DNA of 15,446 nucleotides, taken from contig JAFAEC010000215.1 of assembly GCA_023424215.1 (NCBI GenBank), positions 1 through 15,446 on the forward strand, given 5' to 3'. The notes below the pieces were generated by a model. The model was not told the DNA's origin and made no database searches. It was given only the letters and a program-made list of their open reading frames with translations. Numbering within the stretch: the first letter of the stretch is position 1; every line of letters starts with the position of its first letter. The DNA is from Pseudomonadota bacterium. Its GTDB lineage: Bacteria > Pseudomonadota > Alphaproteobacteria > Caulobacterales > Caulobacteraceae. The position numbers and the translations under genes are program-made. Below are positions 14,100-15,446 of the stretch, piece by piece.

Positions 14100-14513
14100 C
14101 TAGGGCGTCGGACCGTCGGCGGGCGCGGGTCCGCTCGAGCCGCGCACCGACGGCGAGCAGGAATTGGCGCAGGCCATTTCGGTCGACTGGGCCCCGCGCC
14201 ACACGCGCACCCGGCCGGATCCATCGCCGGCCGTCACCACCACCTGGCTCTGGAAGACGGTGCGGCCGATCGGGTCGACAGCCACGACCTCCGTCACGCC
14301 ATATCCCTTGCCGGTGATGTAGAGGGTGTTCGCGTCGACCACCGTCACGTCGGCGATCTGCGGATTGCCGACGATCACCGAGCCGGCCGGGCCGCGCAGC
14401 TGGACGCGCTGGGCCTGGTCGATCTCGACGCTGAGCCGTGACTGGGCCGTGGCTGCAGGAGCCGCCAGCAGGGCGACCGCGGCGACGGCGGCGAGGCGGA
14501 GGAGAGGGGTCAT
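14100..14513 (-). CDS. Stand-alone pilus assembly protein N-terminal-domain protein (CpaC/RcpA N-domain-like)
   Basis: After a signal peptide (MTPLLRLAAVAAVALLAAP, likely cut after ATA at residue 23), the 137-residue protein has the pattern LSVEIDQAQRVQLRGPAGSVIVGNPQIADVTVVDANTLYI..GKGYG.TEVVAVD. That is the beta-rich domain found at the N-terminus of CpaC/RcpA secretins. Here it is alone, with no secretin barrel, and ends in a Ser/Pro-rich tail with two cysteines (ACANSC). It is probably a periplasmic accessory of the Tad secretin or pilus base. GGAAG lies 8 nt before the ATG; an ATG at 14528 is possible but has no ribosome site. It heads the TadE-like operon on the minus strand. Confidence 0.88.
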   Translation of the reverse strand: MTPLLRLAAVAAVALLAAPAATAQSRLSVEIDQAQRVQLRGPAGSVIVGNPQIADVTVVDANTLYITGKGYGVTEVVAVDPIGRTVFQSQVVVTAGDGSGRVRVWRGAQSTEMACANSCSPSVRGSSGPAPADGPTP

Positions 14514-14816
14514 GGCGACGTCTTCCATTGAACGGGCGCGCGCGAGAGCGTGGTCCGGACACTGGCTCCGAAACCTCAAGAAAGTCTGAAATCCGCGACT
14601 GTAGCGGCGGGGTGACAGGCCCGCGGACGCTCCTGCGTAAAGCTCTCGCAAGCAGCTACGGGCGGCGAGATTAAATAAACAGGCCAGTAACCATGCACAG
14701 CGACCCGAACTTAACTCCCGCCGGCGATAACCATCCTGCGTTCTGGGGGTCAAGCGGGCTGCCGGCTCCCCCCGCGTCAGTTTAGCTCGCTAGATCCAAA
14801 CCTGAGGATACAGACC
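14514..14816. promoter_or_regulatory. Divergent promoter region between the TadE-type operon and the Flp pilins
   Basis: This 303-bp gap has no gene. It must hold the promoter of the minus-strand pilus operon and that of the first Flp gene. It is less GC-rich than its surroundings between 14670 and 14735, where TTAAATAAAC, GTAACCAT, CTTAACT and GATAACCAT occur. Two exact TAACCAT copies (14688-14694 and 14728-14734) lie 40 bp apart and match most of the CtrA half-site TTAACCAT known from Caulobacter. No full TTAA-N7-TTAA site is present. A GCGGG..CCCGC hairpin with an eight-base loop lies near 14610-14630; its role is unknown. Confidence 0.5.
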
Positions 14817-14996
14817 ATGACCAAGTTCGTTTCGAAGTTCATGTCCGACGAGTCGGGCGCCACCGCCATCGAGTACGGCCTCATCGCCGCCCTGATCGCC
14901 GTGGTCATCATCTCGGCCGTCACCGCCCTGGGCGGCACGATCAAGACCAAGTTCAACGAAGTCGTCACCGGCATGGGCGGCGAAGCCGGCGAATAA
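14817..14996 (+). CDS. Flp/PilA-type pilin, copy 1
   Basis: The 59-residue prepilin is the major subunit of the Tad (type IVb) pilus used for surface attachment. The 14-residue leader ends in Gly14, and the mature protein begins ATAIEYGLIAALIAVVIIS. Glu at +5 and Tyr at +6 are the Flp signature recognised by the TadV/CpaA prepilin peptidase. The hydrophobic helix is followed by a short polar tail ending GMGGEAGE. GAGG lies 9 nt before the ATG. It differs from copy 2 at three residues only (Lys7, Gly40, Thr44). A strong terminator begins 26 nt after the stop, which should keep this copy largely monocistronic and highly expressed. In Caulobacter the equivalent gene is called pilA. Confidence 0.96.
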   Translation: MTKFVSKFMSDESGATAIEYGLIAALIAVVIISAVTALGGTIKTKFNEVVTGMGGEAGE

Positions 14997-15021
14997 GCCG
15001 CGACGTCAACCGAAGAAACAG

Positions 15022-15058
15022 GGGGCCGGGGCGGCGACGCTCCGGCCCCTTCTTCTTT
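15022..15058 (+). terminator. Intrinsic terminator after Flp copy 1
   Basis: GGGGCCGG at 15022-15029 pairs exactly with CCGGCCCC at 15042-15049. Inside it, GCG/CGC pair and close a GCGA tetraloop, with one G-T pair between the blocks, giving a 12-bp stem. TTCTTCTTT follows at 15050-15058. An AAGAA run just before the stem means it may also work on the other strand. Confidence 0.9.
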
Positions 15059-15102
15059 GGTCTTCGGTAAACACGCCGCTAAACACGTTTGTAGGTCCGG
15101 CC

Positions 15103-15109
15103 TTAACCA
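15103..15109 (+). promoter_or_regulatory. TTAACCA element upstream of Flp copy 2
   Basis: TTAACCA matches the CtrA half-site of Caulobacterales (TTAACCAT) in seven of eight bases and lies 92 bp before the second Flp start, past the terminator. The direct repeat GTAAACACGCC / CTAAACACGTT at about 15067-15089 lies just upstream. A separate promoter for copy 2 is therefore plausible; only the sequence match is seen. Confidence 0.35.
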
Positions 15110-15201
15110 GGGGCGCCGCATGTTCGGGATGTTTCTGGGGGCAAGGCGGGCGACCGGCTACCCCGAAGGCTGTCGATCGACCCCATCGGGAGAGGATCCA
15201 A

Positions 15202-15381
15202 ATGACCAAGTTCGTTTCGCAGTTCATGTCCGACGAGTCGGGCGCCACCGCCATCGAGTACGGCCTGATCGCCGCGCTGATCGCCGTGGTCATCATCTCG
15301 GCCGTCACCGCCCTCGGCACGACCATCAAGGGCAAGTTCAACGAAGTCGTGACCGGAATGGGCGGCGAAGCCGGCGAATAA
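15202..15381 (+). CDS. Flp/PilA-type pilin, copy 2
   Basis: This second 59-residue Flp prepilin has the same 14-residue leader length and the same ATAIEYGLIA processing site as copy 1. It has Gln7, Thr40 and Gly44 in place of Lys, Gly and Thr. About 12 of 180 bases differ, roughly half of them silent, so the duplication is recent or kept alike by gene conversion. GAGG lies 6 nt before the ATG, a closer and probably stronger ribosome site than in copy 1. It is separated from copy 1 by 205 bp containing a terminator and a possible CtrA half-site, so it is likely transcribed on its own. Only one residue difference is in the leader; the others lie after the helix, on the exposed side of the subunit. 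Confidence 0.96.
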   Translation: MTKFVSQFMSDESGATAIEYGLIAALIAVVIISAVTALGTTIKGKFNEVVTGMGGEAGE

Positions 15382-15408
15382 GTCACGACGCTAGTTCAAA
15401 GACCCGAG

Positions 15409-15436
15409 GCCCCGGGCGGAGACGCCCCCGGGCGTT
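15409..15436 (+). terminator. Probable hairpin terminator after Flp copy 2
   Basis: GGGCG (15414-15418) pairs with CGCCC (15423-15427) across a GAGA tetraloop, and CCC (15411-15413) pairs with GGG (15430-15432) across a two-base CC bulge. Only TT follows, so as an intrinsic terminator it is weaker than the one after copy 1. It lies near the window end, so further elements may continue outside. Confidence 0.42.
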
Positions 15437-15446
15437 GGCGGGGCGG

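Noticed and set aside
14671..14734. Full CtrA site TTAA-N7-TTAA
   Set aside because: TTAA occurs at 14671 and 14711, but neither has a second TTAA seven bases on; only half-sites are supported.
14817..15381. Insertion element causing the pilin duplication
   Set aside because: No terminal inverted repeats, target duplication or transposase remnants flank the two copies; simple tandem duplication explains them.

Overview
The window is GC-rich chromosomal DNA that looks like an alphaproteobacterium of the Caulobacterales (Caulobacter/Brevundimonas/Phenylobacterium type). That placement is inference. It rests on strong G/C preference at third codon positions, frequent TTG and GTG starts, a palindromic ArsR-type operator at metK instead of a riboswitch, and tight-adherence (Tad/Cpa) pilus genes next to TAACCAT elements resembling CtrA half-sites. 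Most of the window is conserved housekeeping DNA. No insertion sequence, prophage, CRISPR array or transposase was seen.

Positions 1-4900, almost all minus strand: a chemotaxis receptor cut by the window edge, and a small secreted protein just upstream of it. Then come trmB (tRNA m7G46 methyltransferase) and metK (S-adenosylmethionine synthetase), separated by a hairpin built from heptanucleotide repeats. A perfect 24-bp palindrome lies directly upstream of metK. Beyond it are a small membrane protein, a LuxR-type helix-turn-helix locus with a puzzling nested reading frame, and tRNA-Thr(CGU).

Positions 4900-9080: hemD and hemC (tetrapyrrole synthesis) run on the minus strand. The divergent plus-strand cluster is tsaD (tRNA t6A37), gpsA (glycerol-3-phosphate dehydrogenase) and a small Rieske protein, with 9-nt spacing or overlapping ends. 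Positions 9080-13027: a convergent SAM methyltransferase, then a membrane protein paired with a one-domain winged-helix regulator and a possible operator, then a CX5R phosphatase overlapping pabB (folate branch).

Positions 13024-15446 belong to a Tad/Flp pilus locus. On the minus strand lie a stand-alone pilus-assembly N-terminal-domain protein and two TadE-like pseudopilins, which share an ATGA junction. Divergently, on the plus strand, lie two nearly identical Flp pilin genes separated by a strong intrinsic terminator whose stem is capped by a GNRA loop. The rest of the pilus machinery probably continues past the right edge.

The least ordinary spots are the out-of-frame 86-residue frame inside the helix-turn-helix locus (4069-4704), the heptamer-repeat hairpin (2234-2336) and the metK palindrome (3572-3595).
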